DNA of 25,759 nucleotides from positions 116,868 to 142,626 of the forward strand of contig FR884114.1 of assembly GCA_000435975.1 (NCBI GenBank), given 5' to 3'. The translations under genes and the position numbers were made by a program. Below, one piece after another: positions 1 through 7,657 of the stretch; within the stretch, counting starts at the first letter, position 1; each line of letters begins with the position of its first letter. The notes beneath the pieces were generated by a model. The model was not told where the DNA came from. It saw nothing but the letters and a program-made list of their open reading frames with translations, and did no database searches. The stretch comes from Oscillibacter sp. CAG:241 (GTDB taxonomy: Bacteria > Bacillota > Clostridia > Oscillospirales > Oscillospiraceae).

Positions 1-1107
1 TGCCAGCAGCGGCAGGCTGCCGGACAGATCGATGCCGTCGGACGCCTCATACATCACCGCCCGGCCGCCGCAGGTGATGGCCGCCGCCGGGCACTCCCCC
101 GTATCCCGGCTCCGTACCAGCAGCACCAGGTCCGTGCCGGGACAATCCCCCTCCTGAACCTGCCACGCGTCTCCGCCCCAGCGGCTGCTAAGCCAGCCCC
201 GGACTACCGGTCCGGCCATGGCCGGAATCGCCAGATGAACATACTGCATATCCAGCACCTGGCCGGTCCACACCGTACCGCCTCCAGCCGACGGATCATA
301 CGCATATTGGGTGGCCGTCAGCTGCACCGGACACAGCAGGGTGGGCAGCTGACGGCGCAGCGTATCTCCCCGCCCCTCCGGCGGCTGGGCGCCGGGTGTG
401 CCTGTCAGCTCCTCTATCCGGGGCAGCGTACCGCTCTCTGGCAGAGACTGCTGCCGGGGAAACAGCAGGCCTCCCGCCAGCAGCATGTATGCCGCTGCCA
501 GCGGCAGCAGCCAGGTGCAGATATTCCTCAGAAGGGTCCGCCGCCCAGGCCGCGGACCGGGAAAACGATACGCTCCCCCCTGGCGCACCCCACGCCGGGC
601 GCGATGCAGGTCCCGCCACTGCGCCCCCAGCTGGAACGGCGACACCAGCAGCATCAGCCACCCCAGCACCGGCACCGACACCAGCCGCAGCAGCGTCATA
701 CCGGGCAGCAGCAGCGCCGCCAGCACCGCGGCCAGCAGCAGACCTGCCGCCGTCGTGGCCCACCACAGCCGCCGCTCCATGCCCCGCAGGGAACAGGCCA
801 GACTGTCGTCATCAGTGAACACCGGCGGGGCCGCTGGGTCCTCCGCCGCGAACAGCCGGAACTCCCCGGCGTCCCGGACGTAGGTCCACCCGGCCTGCTG
901 ATACAGCGCCCGGACCTCCGGAGATAAGGCGCCGCTGTCCCGCCGGGGCGTCAGGGCGTACCGCAGAGTCCGGGGCGGGCCCTTTTTCATCCGCCATATG
1001 GGGAAAAAGCTCCCCGCCGGATACCAGCCCCGGGCAGCCTGGGCCGCCAGCCATTGCTCCCGGGCAGCAAGGTCCATGTACGCCGCGTTTTCAATCCGAA
1101 GTGTCAT
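1..1107 (-). CDS. DUF2812 membrane protein (partial, runs off left edge)
   Basis: The minus frame from the ATG at 1107 stays open for 369 codons to base 1, so the C-terminus lies outside the window. The first ~90 residues look like a DUF2812 domain: ENAAYMDLAAREQWLAAQAA followed by RGW, and later GWTYVRDAGEFRLFAAED. Three hydrophobic segments follow at about 114-134, 138-158 and 196-216, then a long, probably extracytoplasmic, region. The ATG lies inside the last codons of the upstream PadR gene (17-base overlap), so the two are translationally coupled. DUF2812 proteins are commonly encoded beside PadR repressors and may act as membrane partners or sensors; their biochemical role is unknown. 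The family call rests on the N-terminal pattern and the PadR neighbour. Confidence 0.8.
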   Translation of the reverse strand, partial: MTLRIENAAYMDLAAREQWLAAQAARGWYPAGSFFPIWRMKKGPPRTLRYALTPRRDSGALSPEVRALYQQAGWTYVRDAGEFRLFAAEDPAAPPVFTDDDSLACSLRGMERRLWWATTAAGLLLAAVLAALLLPGMTLLRLVSVPVLGWLMLLVSPFQLGAQWRDLHRARRGVRQGGAYRFPGPRPGRRTLLRNICTWLLPLAAAYMLLAGGLLFPRQQSLPESGTLPRIEELTGTPGAQPPEGRGDTLRRQLPTLLCPVQLTATQYAYDPSAGGGTVWTGQVLDMQYVHLAIPAMAGPVVRGWLSSRWGGDAWQVQEGDCPGTDLVLLVRSRDTGECPAAAITCGGRAVMYEASDGIDLSGSLPLLA

Positions 1108-1417
1108 GCCGTTCCTCCTTTTCCGCATCCGCTACGCACCGGTGCAGCCGTGCCAGCTCCGCCTGATAAACCCGCAGGCCCTCCTCCGTCAGCCGGTAGT
1201 TCCGCTGCCGCCCGTGGACGGACACCTCCCGGATCAGTTCCTCCTCCAGAAACCGGCCCAGGATGGTGTACAGCGTCCCCGGTCCCAGACGCACCCGGCC
1301 CTCTGTCCGCCGCTCCACGGCGGCGGCGATCTCCGTGCCGCACAGCTCCCCCCGCCGGAAGGCCATCAGAACATAGAACATGGCCTCCGTCAGCGGGGTT
1401 TTTCCGCGCTGTCCCAT
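1091..1417 (-). CDS. PadR-family transcriptional repressor
   Basis: A 108-residue winged-helix protein typical of short (subfamily 2) PadR regulators. Helices run through LTEAMFYVLMAFRRGELCG, the recognition region is RVRLGPGTLYTILGRFLEEE, and the wing is VSVHGRQRNYRLTEEG, with a short C-terminal dimerisation helix. I chose the ATG at 1417 because AGGAGGG lies 6 bases upstream. The in-frame ATG at 1423 directly abuts that Shine-Dalgarno and the one at 1456 lies within the promoter/operator. PadR proteins usually repress their own operon and release DNA on binding a small molecule. The downstream overlapping DUF2812 gene is the likely co-regulated target. Confidence 0.9.
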   Translation of the reverse strand: MGQRGKTPLTEAMFYVLMAFRRGELCGTEIAAAVERRTEGRVRLGPGTLYTILGRFLEEELIREVSVHGRQRNYRLTEEGLRVYQAELARLHRCVADAEKEERHDTSD

Positions 1418-1431
1418 GGGCATCCCTCCTA

Positions 1432-1461
1432 ATATCGTATAGCGATATCGTATCATGATAT
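1432..1461. promoter_or_regulatory. Probable PadR operator (inverted and direct repeats)
   Basis: ATATCG (1432-1437) and CGATAT (1443-1448) form an inverted repeat with a 5-base centre. The 9-mer ATATCGTAT occurs at 1432-1440 and again at 1445-1453. GTATCATGATAT at 1450-1461 is a near-perfect palindrome. All of this sits over the PadR promoter and just upstream of its ribosome site. Confidence 0.6.
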
Positions 1462-1475
1462 CACATGGCTGTCAA
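1447..1475 (-). promoter_or_regulatory. Sigma-A promoter of the PadR-DUF2812 operon
   Basis: On the minus strand there is TTGACA (1475-1470), a 17-base spacer and TACGAT (1452-1447). The spacer and -10 are covered by the repeats annotated at 1432-1461, which fits autorepression. Confidence 0.7.
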
Positions 1476-1515
1476 GGAGCAAAAAAAAGTTTCTTCCTCA
1501 TCGCGAGAAAAGCCC

Positions 1516-1544
1516 TTGCAATCAGCGGGCGGGGACCGTATAAT
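1516..1544 (+). promoter_or_regulatory. Sigma-A promoter of glnS
   Basis: TTGCAA (1516-1521), a 17-base spacer and a consensus TATAAT (1539-1544). It starts ~80 bases before the glnS ATG and is divergent from the PadR promoter. Confidence 0.75.
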
Positions 1545-1596
1545 ATAAGTTCAGTGTGCAAGCACGGAAATACGACCGAACAAGGAGTGTGAGACA

Positions 1597-3336
1597 ATGA
1601 CCGAGGAAGGGAAGGCCCCTCTGATGGAGGAGAGTGCCGAGAGCAAAAACTTTATTCTGAACTTTATCGACGAGGACATCGCAGAGGGTGGCCGGTTCCA
1701 GGGACTGACCGTTCACACCCGTTTCCCGCCGGAGCCCAACGGCTATCTGCACATCGGCCACTGCAAGGCCCTGTGCATCGACTTCGGCACCGCCGAGCGA
1801 TACCATGGCCTGTGCAACCTCCGCATGGACGACACCAACCCCGCCAAGGAGGACACCGAGTATGTGGACGCCATCCAGCAGGACATCCACTGGCTGGGCT
1901 TTGACTGGGGCGACCGGTTCTTCTACGGGTCCGACTATTTTGAAAAGGACTATGAATACGCCGTGGAGCTCATCAAAAAGGGGCTGGCCTATGTCTGCGA
2001 GCTGACGCCGGAGGAGTTCAAGGCCAACCGCGGCGACATCGGCATCCCCGCCACGTCCCCCTACCGGGACCGGCCCATCGAGGAGAACCTGCGGCTGTTT
2101 GAAATGATGAAAAACGGCCAGGTGGAGGAGGGGAAAATGACCCTGCGGGCCAAGATCGACCTGGCCAGCGGCAACCTGAACCTCCGGGACCCCATCATCT
2201 ACCGCATCCGCTTCATCAATCACCACCGCCAGGGTACCAAGTGGTGCATCTATCCCATGTACGACTTTGCCCACCCCATCCAGGACGCCCTGGAGGGCAT
2301 CACCCACAGCCTGTGCTCCCTGGAGTTTGAGTCCCACCGGCCCCTGTACGACTGGGTGGTCAGCAACGTGTCCATCCCCTATCACAAGCCCCGGCAGATC
2401 GAATTTGCCCGGCTGGGCATCGACCACACCGTCATGAGCAAGCGGAAGCTCCGCAGGCTGGTGGAGGAGCACTATGTCTCCGGCTGGGATGATCCCCGGA
2501 TGCCCACCCTGTGCGGCCTGCGCCGCCGGGGCTATACCGCCGCCTCTATCCGCAGCTTCTGCGAGCGCATCGGCGTGGCCAAATCCCCCAACACCGTGGA
2601 GTACGGCTTCCTGGAGCACTGCCTGCGGGAGGATCTGAACGTGTCCGCCCAGCGGACCATGGCGGTGCTGCATCCGGTGAAGCTCACCGTCACCAACTAT
2701 CCCCAGGGCCAGAGCGAGACCTTCACCGTGGAGAATAACCCCACCGATCCCAGCCAGGGCACCCATGAGATCACTTTCAGCCGCCACCTGTGGATCGAGC
2801 ACGAGGACTTTCTGGAGACGCCCATTCCCAAGTATAAGCGCCTGTATCCCGACGGCCCCGAGTGCCGCCTGAAGGGCGCGTATCTGGTGAAGTGCACCGG
2901 CTGCGTCAAGGATGAAAACGGCCAGATCGTGGAGGTCCTGTGCACCTACGACCCCGACAGCCGGGGCGGCGATCCCGCCGACGGCCGCAAGGTCAAGGGC
3001 GCCACGCTGCACTGGGTGGACGCGGAGAGCTGCGTGGACGCCGAGGTGCGCCTGTATGACAATCTGTTCTCCGATCCCCAGCCCGACGGGCCGGACAAGG
3101 ATTTCCTGAACTGCCTGAACCCCGACTCCCTGATGGTGCTGGAGGGGTGCAAGGTAGAGCGGGCCATGGTGGACGTGGCCAAGCGCTTTGACCAGGCGGA
3201 AAACCGCACCGGCGTCAACGCCCCCACCTTCCAGTTTATGCGGACGGGCTATTTCTGCATGGACAACCGGGACTGCACGGCAGATCACCTGGTGTTCAAC
3301 CGCAGCGTGTCCCTGAAGGACAGCTTCAAAAAGTAA
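1597..3336 (+). CDS. glnS: Glutamine--tRNA ligase (GlnRS)
   Basis: A 579-residue class Ib aminoacyl-tRNA synthetase that charges tRNA-Gln in the cytoplasm. The HIGH motif is in PPEPNGYLHIGH (HIGH at 52-55) and the KMSKS equivalent is VMSKRKL (about 279-285). The stretches KWCIYPMYDFAHPI and DALEGITHSLCSLEFE are typical of GlnRS, and the sequence is close to E. coli GlnRS through the C-terminal anticodon-binding beta barrels (end GYFCMDNRDCTADHLVFNRS). Length is normal for the family, with no YqeY fusion. The ATG at 1597 follows AAGGAG. Many Firmicutes lack GlnRS and make Gln-tRNA by the GatCAB transamidation route, so its presence suggests lineage-specific acquisition. It is monocistronic, with a strong terminator behind it. 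Confidence 0.97.
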   Translation: MTEEGKAPLMEESAESKNFILNFIDEDIAEGGRFQGLTVHTRFPPEPNGYLHIGHCKALCIDFGTAERYHGLCNLRMDDTNPAKEDTEYVDAIQQDIHWLGFDWGDRFFYGSDYFEKDYEYAVELIKKGLAYVCELTPEEFKANRGDIGIPATSPYRDRPIEENLRLFEMMKNGQVEEGKMTLRAKIDLASGNLNLRDPIIYRIRFINHHRQGTKWCIYPMYDFAHPIQDALEGITHSLCSLEFESHRPLYDWVVSNVSIPYHKPRQIEFARLGIDHTVMSKRKLRRLVEEHYVSGWDDPRMPTLCGLRRRGYTAASIRSFCERIGVAKSPNTVEYGFLEHCLREDLNVSAQRTMAVLHPVKLTVTNYPQGQSETFTVENNPTDPSQGTHEITFSRHLWIEHEDFLETPIPKYKRLYPDGPECRLKGAYLVKCTGCVKDENGQIVEVLCTYDPDSRGGDPADGRKVKGATLHWVDAESCVDAEVRLYDNLFSDPQPDGPDKDFLNCLNPDSLMVLEGCKVERAMVDVAKRFDQAENRTGVNAPTFQFMRTGYFCMDNRDCTADHLVFNRSVSLKDSFKK

Positions 3337-3347
3337 CCTGTAAAGTA

Positions 3348-3380
3348 AAAGTTGCGCCGCCCAAAGGACGGCGCAACTTT
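3348..3380 (+). terminator. Rho-independent terminator of glnS
   Basis: A perfect 12-bp stem (3348-3359 with 3369-3380) and a 9-base loop, followed by GTTTTG. The promoter of the next operon begins 8 bases after the stem. Confidence 0.85.
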
Positions 3381-3387
3381 GTTTTGC

Positions 3388-3416
3388 TGGACAAGGGGCA
3401 GGGCAATCTGTATAAT
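3388..3416 (+). promoter_or_regulatory. Sigma-A promoter of the tandem membrane-protein operon
   Basis: TGGACA (3388-3393), a 17-base spacer and TATAAT (3411-3416), 26 bases before the ATG at 3442. It overlaps the tail of the glnS terminator. Confidence 0.65.
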
Positions 3417-3441
3417 GGGGAGAAAAGAGGAGGTCCACGCC

Positions 3442-3948
3442 ATGTCCCTATACGATGTCGTTCACGCCCCGCAGCCCCGGAAACGGGACCGGAAGCTGCA
3501 CATACTCACCGCCATTGGGCTGATCCTGGTGCTGGCGGCGTTTATCCCCATTCCGTGGGCCATGCATTTACAGCGGCAATATCGCCATTTTATAAATGGG
3601 CTGGGAGAAAGCGTCCAATACGCCAAGGAGCAGGGCGGCCTGTACGTCCGGCGGGACGGGCGGCAATACTGGTCCCGAGAGTCCGCCTCGCGGCTGTATT
3701 TACAGCTGAATACCGCCGGCATGGGCAAACGTCAGAACAGCGCCCCCAAGTCCGTGCCGGATGCGGAGCTGGAGTTCGGCAACGGGTGCATCCTGCGCCT
3801 GTGGGAGCAGGACGTCTGGGACGGGTACAACCGCAAATGGGTCCCCGGCGTGTTCGTCTGGTACCAGGGGGCAGACGGGACCAACTATATGTATGACACC
3901 GACCAGGTGCGGTGGCAGGTGCTGGGCAAGTGGGTGCCCGGAGAATAG
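3442..3948 (+). CDS. Single-pass membrane protein, paralog A (unknown function)
   Basis: I do not recognise a named family. The protein has 168 residues: a short basic cytoplasmic N-terminus beginning MSLYDVV, one transmembrane segment at about residues 17-40 (LTAIGLILVLAAFIPIPWAM), and a ~125-residue extracytoplasmic domain ending in a Trp/Tyr-rich beta-strand region (VPGVFVWYQGADGTNYMYDT). GAGGAGGT lies 7 bases before the ATG at 3442; an earlier in-frame ATG at 3352 is within the terminator and is rejected. It is the first gene of a two-gene operon with a clear paralog (3959-4483), sharing the LYD.V start, one membrane helix and the C-terminal strand pattern. Confidence 0.8.
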   Translation: MSLYDVVHAPQPRKRDRKLHILTAIGLILVLAAFIPIPWAMHLQRQYRHFINGLGESVQYAKEQGGLYVRRDGRQYWSRESASRLYLQLNTAGMGKRQNSAPKSVPDAELEFGNGCILRLWEQDVWDGYNRKWVPGVFVWYQGADGTNYMYDTDQVRWQVLGKWVPGE

Positions 3949-3958
3949 GAGGAGCGAT

Positions 3959-4483
3959 ATGGGTCTTTACGATGCGGTACGGAAGGAGCAGTCCCGGCGG
4001 CGGTTCCACCCCCTGTGGGCGGCGGCGCTGGTCTTTGCCATGGCGCTGGTGACGGTGCTGGGCCTGGTCATCAGCAAGCCCCAGCGGGACCACGACCGGT
4101 TCGTCCAGTGCATGAGCGAGATCTCCAGCAGCACCACCTATGCCCTGGCCCGGAAGCATACCAACCTTCAGGCTCAGGTGGACGGCCAGAGCCTGCGCAT
4201 TACCCAGGAAAACGGCTATGCCCTGTACGGCAAGCTGTTCAACATGGGCGCCGTATTCAGCCGGGATGTGCCCAAGGGCGGGGGCATCCGCCTGGACTAC
4301 GGCGACGGCGCGGTGATGGAGCTGTGGCCCTACCGGCTGCCCGCCGGGTCCGCCCGCAGCCAGGGGCTGTTCGTGCGGTTCCGGAATCCGGAGGGAAAGG
4401 TCTATTCCTACTACACGGACCGGGATACCTTTGCCCGGGTCACCGAGTGCCTGTCGCCGGAGCATAACCCGGCGTGGGACTGA
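3959..4483 (+). CDS. Single-pass membrane protein, paralog B (unknown function)
   Basis: A 174-residue protein starting MGLYDAVRKEQ, with one transmembrane helix at about 19-42 (LWAAALVFAMALVTVLGLVI) and an extracytoplasmic domain. Its last ~80 residues (IRLDYGDGAVMELWPYR, then GLFVRFRNPEGKVYSYYTD) line up with ELEFGNGCILRLWEQD and GVFVWYQGADGTNYMYDTD of the upstream protein, so the pair arose by duplication. The ATG at 3959 follows AGGAGG, which overlaps the upstream stop codon (10-base gap), so the two are co-translated. No catalytic motif is visible. Function unknown. Confidence 0.8.
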   Translation: MGLYDAVRKEQSRRRFHPLWAAALVFAMALVTVLGLVISKPQRDHDRFVQCMSEISSSTTYALARKHTNLQAQVDGQSLRITQENGYALYGKLFNMGAVFSRDVPKGGGIRLDYGDGAVMELWPYRLPAGSARSQGLFVRFRNPEGKVYSYYTDRDTFARVTECLSPEHNPAWD

Positions 4484-4496
4484 AGCAAGCCATATG

Positions 4497-4536
4497 AAAA
4501 CGGCCCTGCGGGAGCGTGCTCCCACAGGGCCGTTTT
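4497..4536. terminator. Bidirectional terminator between convergent genes
   Basis: AAAACGGCCCTG (4497-4508) pairs perfectly with CAGGGCCGTTTT (4525-4536), and an inner stem extends the hairpin. The A run on one arm and T run on the other allow termination of both the plus-strand paralog operon and the minus-strand mtaB-yfbR operon. Confidence 0.9.
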
Positions 4537-4540
4537 GCGC

Positions 4541-5113
4541 TTATTTCAGCTCGTCCAGGGTCAGCCGGAAGCTGGGCAGAAAGTCCCGGAGGAACAGGTC
4601 CACCTCCGGCAGGTGCATCTTCTCCAGTGCCTGCCGGGTCTGGTGGGCGGCGGCCCGGAACTCGTCGTTTCCGGCCTTCTGCTCCTCCAGACACTTGATG
4701 TGGGCCGACAGCTTGTCCGCCGCCTTCACCAGCTCCTCCACCTCCGGGTCCGCCGGGGTCAGCAGGCCGGCGTAGATGTCCTGGAGCCTCTGGGGCAGCA
4801 TCCCCGTGAGCTTCCGGCAGGCGATGGCCTCCACCTGCTTATAGGCGTCCCGGATGTCGGGGTTATAATACTTGATGGGCGTGGGCATATCGCCGGTGAG
4901 GATCTCGCTGGCGTCGTGGTACAGGGCCGCCACAGCCACGGCTCCGGCGTCCACCTGGCCGCCGAAATACTCGTTGCGCAGCACCGCCAGGGCGTGGGCC
5001 AGGATAGCCACCTGGTGGCTGTGCTCCTGGATATTCTCGGTGTAGCTGTTGCGCATCAGGGCCCAGCGGTCAATGAACCGCATCCGGGCCATATAGGCGA
5101 AAAAGTGGTGCAT
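4541..5113 (-). CDS. yfbR: YfbR-type 5'-deoxynucleotidase (HD domain)
   Basis: A 190-residue HD-domain phosphohydrolase with the full layout of E. coli YfbR, which dephosphorylates deoxyribonucleoside 5'-monophosphates. Metal ligands are visible as H31 (ENIQEHSHQVA), H66-D67 (ALYHDASEILTGDMPTPIKY) and D133 (KAADKLSAHIKCLEE). The N-terminus HHFFAYMARMRFIDRWALMR and the end LPSFRLTLDEL also match that family. The ATG at 5113 shares its A with the TGA stop of mtaB (TGATG). A GTG in frame at 5116 is possible, but GGAGG is better spaced from the ATG. Co-transcribed with and coupled to mtaB. It likely acts in nucleotide-pool turnover in the cytoplasm. Confidence 0.93.
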   Translation of the reverse strand: MHHFFAYMARMRFIDRWALMRNSYTENIQEHSHQVAILAHALAVLRNEYFGGQVDAGAVAVAALYHDASEILTGDMPTPIKYYNPDIRDAYKQVEAIACRKLTGMLPQRLQDIYAGLLTPADPEVEELVKAADKLSAHIKCLEEQKAGNDEFRAAAHQTRQALEKMHLPEVDLFLRDFLPSFRLTLDELK

Positions 5114-6399
5114 CACTGTACCTCCCCCAATAGAATTTCCCCGTCGGTGCCGGTGATCCTCACCGGCAGCACCTGATTGTGGAGGTTTTCGCCGCCGGGG
5201 ACGACCACCTCCATATAGTTGGGCGCGTGGCCGCCGTAGCGGCCTGCCACCGGCTGCTCAAACAGCACGGAATACGTCTCTCCCACGCAGCCCTCCAGAA
5301 ACTCCCGGTGCAGCCGTGCGGCCAGCGCGCCGGCCCGGGCGGCCCGCTCCTCCTTCACCGGGCCCGGCACCTGGGGCATGTCCGCCGCCCTGGTGCCGGG
5401 ACGGATGGAGTACGGGAACACATGCATGGCCGCAAAGCGGCACTCCTCCAGAAACGCCAGGGTGGCGGAGAACTCCTCCTCCGTCTCCTGGGGAAAGCCG
5501 CAGATCACGTCGGTGGTGATGGCGGGGCGGGGGAAATATGCCCGCAGCAGGCGGACGGATTCCCGGAACCGGGCGGTGTCGTACCGGCGGTTCATGCGGC
5601 GCAGGGTGGCGTCGCACCCGGATTGCAGGGACAGATGGAAGTGGGGGCACAGATTGGGAAGCTGCGACGCCCGGCGGCAGAAATCCTCCGTCACCGTCCG
5701 GGGCTCCAGGCTCCCCAGCCGCAGCCGCAGCCGGGGTGCGGCCGCCGCTACAGCCTCCACCAGGTCGATGAGGCTGCTGCCGTCGTGAAGATCCCGGCCC
5801 CAGGAGGAAATTTCGATGCCGGTGAACACCAGCTCCCGGTATCCCTCCGCCTGGAGCTGCCGGGCCTGGGCCACGGCCTCGGCCAGGGGCAGGGACCGCA
5901 CCGGCCCCCGGGCATAGGGAATGATGCAGTAGGTGCAGAAATTCACGCAGCCGTCCTCCACCTTCAGCATGGCCCGGGTGCGGGCCGCCATGCCTCCGGC
6001 AGGCAGCACCTCAAAGTCCCGCCGCCGCAGGGAGTCGTCCACTGCCACCCGGGGGGCCCGGTCCCGGGCCTCCTGCTCCAGCAGGTCCAGAAAGGCCATC
6101 CGGCCGCCGGTGCCGCCGATCAGGTCGATGCCCAGGCCCTTGGCCTCGTCGGTGTGGGTCTGGATATAGCAGCCGCAGGCGGCCACCACGGCGTTGGGGC
6201 TGCGGCGCTTGGCCCGGCGGATCATCTGACGGGATTTTTTGTCGCTGACGGCGGTAACGGAGCAGGTATTGACGATATAAGCGTCGGCGCTGTCCTCGAA
6301 GTCCACCAGCTCATGACCCCGGCGGCGCAGCTCCTGCTCCATGGCCTGGGTCTCGTACTGGTTCACCTTGCAGCCCAACGTGTAAATGGCAACTCGCAT
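5113..6399 (-). CDS. mtaB: tRNA t6A37 methylthiotransferase MtaB
   Basis: A 428-residue radical-SAM methylthiotransferase that converts t6A37 to ms2t6A37 in ANN-decoding tRNAs. The N-terminal UPF0004 domain carries three cluster cysteines: C10 in TLGCKVNQYET (the MtaB-type signature), C46 in VNTCSVT and C77 in ACGCY. The radical-SAM CxxxCxxC is C151-C155-C158 in DGCVNFCTYCIIPYARGP. A TRAM domain closes the protein. AAGGAG lies 7-8 bases before the ATG at 6399. The YfbR gene follows with a one-base overlap. A cysteine desulfurase gene is divergent at 6516, a plausible source of sulfur for the auxiliary cluster (inference). Confidence 0.96.
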   Translation of the reverse strand: MRVAIYTLGCKVNQYETQAMEQELRRRGHELVDFEDSADAYIVNTCSVTAVSDKKSRQMIRRAKRRSPNAVVAACGCYIQTHTDEAKGLGIDLIGGTGGRMAFLDLLEQEARDRAPRVAVDDSLRRRDFEVLPAGGMAARTRAMLKVEDGCVNFCTYCIIPYARGPVRSLPLAEAVAQARQLQAEGYRELVFTGIEISSWGRDLHDGSSLIDLVEAVAAAAPRLRLRLGSLEPRTVTEDFCRRASQLPNLCPHFHLSLQSGCDATLRRMNRRYDTARFRESVRLLRAYFPRPAITTDVICGFPQETEEEFSATLAFLEECRFAAMHVFPYSIRPGTRAADMPQVPGPVKEERAARAGALAARLHREFLEGCVGETYSVLFEQPVAGRYGGHAPNYMEVVVPGGENLHNQVLPVRITGTDGEILLGEVQ

Positions 6400-6409
6400 G
6401 GGATTCTCC

Positions 6410-6438
6410 TTGCACTTTCTGAGTTAATTCGGTATAAT
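6410..6438 (+). promoter_or_regulatory. Sigma-A promoter of the cysteine desulfurase-MATE operon
   Basis: TTGCAC (6410-6415), a 17-base spacer and TATAAT (6433-6438). It lies only ~11 bases from the mtaB start codon, so it must overlap the mtaB promoter/leader. An 8-bp hairpin (6469-6476 with 6487-6494) lies in the leader about 20 bases before the start codon. Confidence 0.7.
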
Positions 6439-6515
6439 ATAAGGACTTGTGATTTATTATAATGCATTCTGCCGCCGGTGGCAAGCGGCGGCAGAGGATT
6501 TGTGAGGAAACGCGT

Positions 6516-7649
6516 ATGATTTATCTGGATCATGCGGCCACCACGCCGGTGCCCCGGCCTGTGGCGGACGCCATGTATGAGGTGCTGACGGATCAGTTCG
6601 GGAACCCTTCGTCCCAGTATCCCCTGGGCCGGGAGGCAAAGCAGCTGGTGGAGGGATGCCGGGCCACGGTGGCCGGGGCCCTGGGGTGCCGGCCGGAGAA
6701 CCTGCATTTCACCTCCTGCGGCACCGAGTCCGACAACTGGGCCATCTCCGCCGCCGTGTGGCAGGGCCGCCACGCAGGGCGGCACATCATCACCACCGCC
6801 GTGGAACACAGCGCCGTGCTGGAGCCTTGCAGATGGCTCCAACAGCAGGGGTATGAGGTGACATACCTGGCCCCGGACAAAACGGGCCAGGTCACCGTGC
6901 AGCAGGTGGCGGACGCCCTGCGGGAGGACACGGTGCTGGTAAGCATGATGCTGGTAAACAACGAGACGGGCTGCGTGTTTCCGGTGGAGGAAACGGCCCG
7001 GCTGCTGCGGGAGAAAAAAAGCCGGGCCCTGCTCCACTGCGACGCCGTCCAGGGCTTTCTGAAGGTCCCCTGCGATCCGGCAGGCTGGGGTGTGGACCTG
7101 ATGAGCCTGTCCGCCCATAAGATCGGCGGGCCCAAGGGCGTGGGCGCGCTGTACACCGCCCCGGAGCTGCGGAATCTGCGGCCCCTGCTGCCCGGCGGCG
7201 GCCAGGAGGGGGGCCTGCGGTCCGGCACCGAGGCCACGGCCCAGATCGCGGGCTTTGCCAGGGCCGTGGAGCTGCGGCAGGAGCACCTGGATGAAACGCT
7301 GCGGCATATGGCAGACATCAAGGCCTATTGCCGGGAGCGGCTGCTGTCCATCCCCGGGGTAGTCCCGGTGGGCGAAGGGACCGCGCCCCACATCCTGGCG
7401 GTTTCCCTGGTGGGGTATCCCAGCGCCAACATCGTCACGGACCTGGGTGCGCAGGGCATCTGCATCTCCGCCGGGTCCGCCTGCCACCGGGGCAGGGCCA
7501 GCCATGTGGTGTCGGCCCTGCACCTGGACAAAAAGACCGCCGCAGGGGTCATCCGGATCAGCTTCGGTCCGGACACCTCCAGAGCAGACATCGACGGGCT
7601 GTATCAGGCCCTTCTGAACCACAAAAATCAACGTTTTCCCATGCTGTGA
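6516..7649 (+). CDS. Cysteine desulfurase (NifS/IscS-like, class V aminotransferase fold)
   Basis: A 377-residue PLP enzyme that takes sulfur from cysteine as an enzyme persulfide for Fe-S cluster and tRNA sulfur transfer. Visible features: N-terminus MIYLDHAATTPV, substrate/PLP region TAVEHSAVLEPC, PLP lysine K202 in SLSAHKIGGPKGVGAL, RSGTEATAQIAGF, and the persulfide cysteine C323 in SAGSACHRGR. I chose the ATG at 6516 because the protein then begins at the family's conserved N-terminus and GAGGA lies upstream; the 18 residues in front would be leader. No iscU or other suf gene is adjacent. A MATE exporter follows after 8 bases. NifS, IscS and CsdA types cannot be separated here. Confidence 0.93.
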   Translation: MIYLDHAATTPVPRPVADAMYEVLTDQFGNPSSQYPLGREAKQLVEGCRATVAGALGCRPENLHFTSCGTESDNWAISAAVWQGRHAGRHIITTAVEHSAVLEPCRWLQQQGYEVTYLAPDKTGQVTVQQVADALREDTVLVSMMLVNNETGCVFPVEETARLLREKKSRALLHCDAVQGFLKVPCDPAGWGVDLMSLSAHKIGGPKGVGALYTAPELRNLRPLLPGGGQEGGLRSGTEATAQIAGFARAVELRQEHLDETLRHMADIKAYCRERLLSIPGVVPVGEGTAPHILAVSLVGYPSANIVTDLGAQGICISAGSACHRGRASHVVSALHLDKKTAAGVIRISFGPDTSRADIDGLYQALLNHKNQRFPML

Positions 7650-7657
7650 GGTGTCAT

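Noticed and set aside
1522..3438. 638-codon open frame on the minus strand
   Set aside because: Antisense to glnS, Val/Leu/Gly/His-rich low-complexity translation typical of a shadow frame in GC-rich DNA; glnS is unmistakable on the other strand.
7328..7657. N-terminal extension of the MATE protein
   Set aside because: This in-frame stretch overlaps the cysteine desulfurase coding sequence in another frame; the ATG at 7658 has a ribosome site and gives the normal MATE length.
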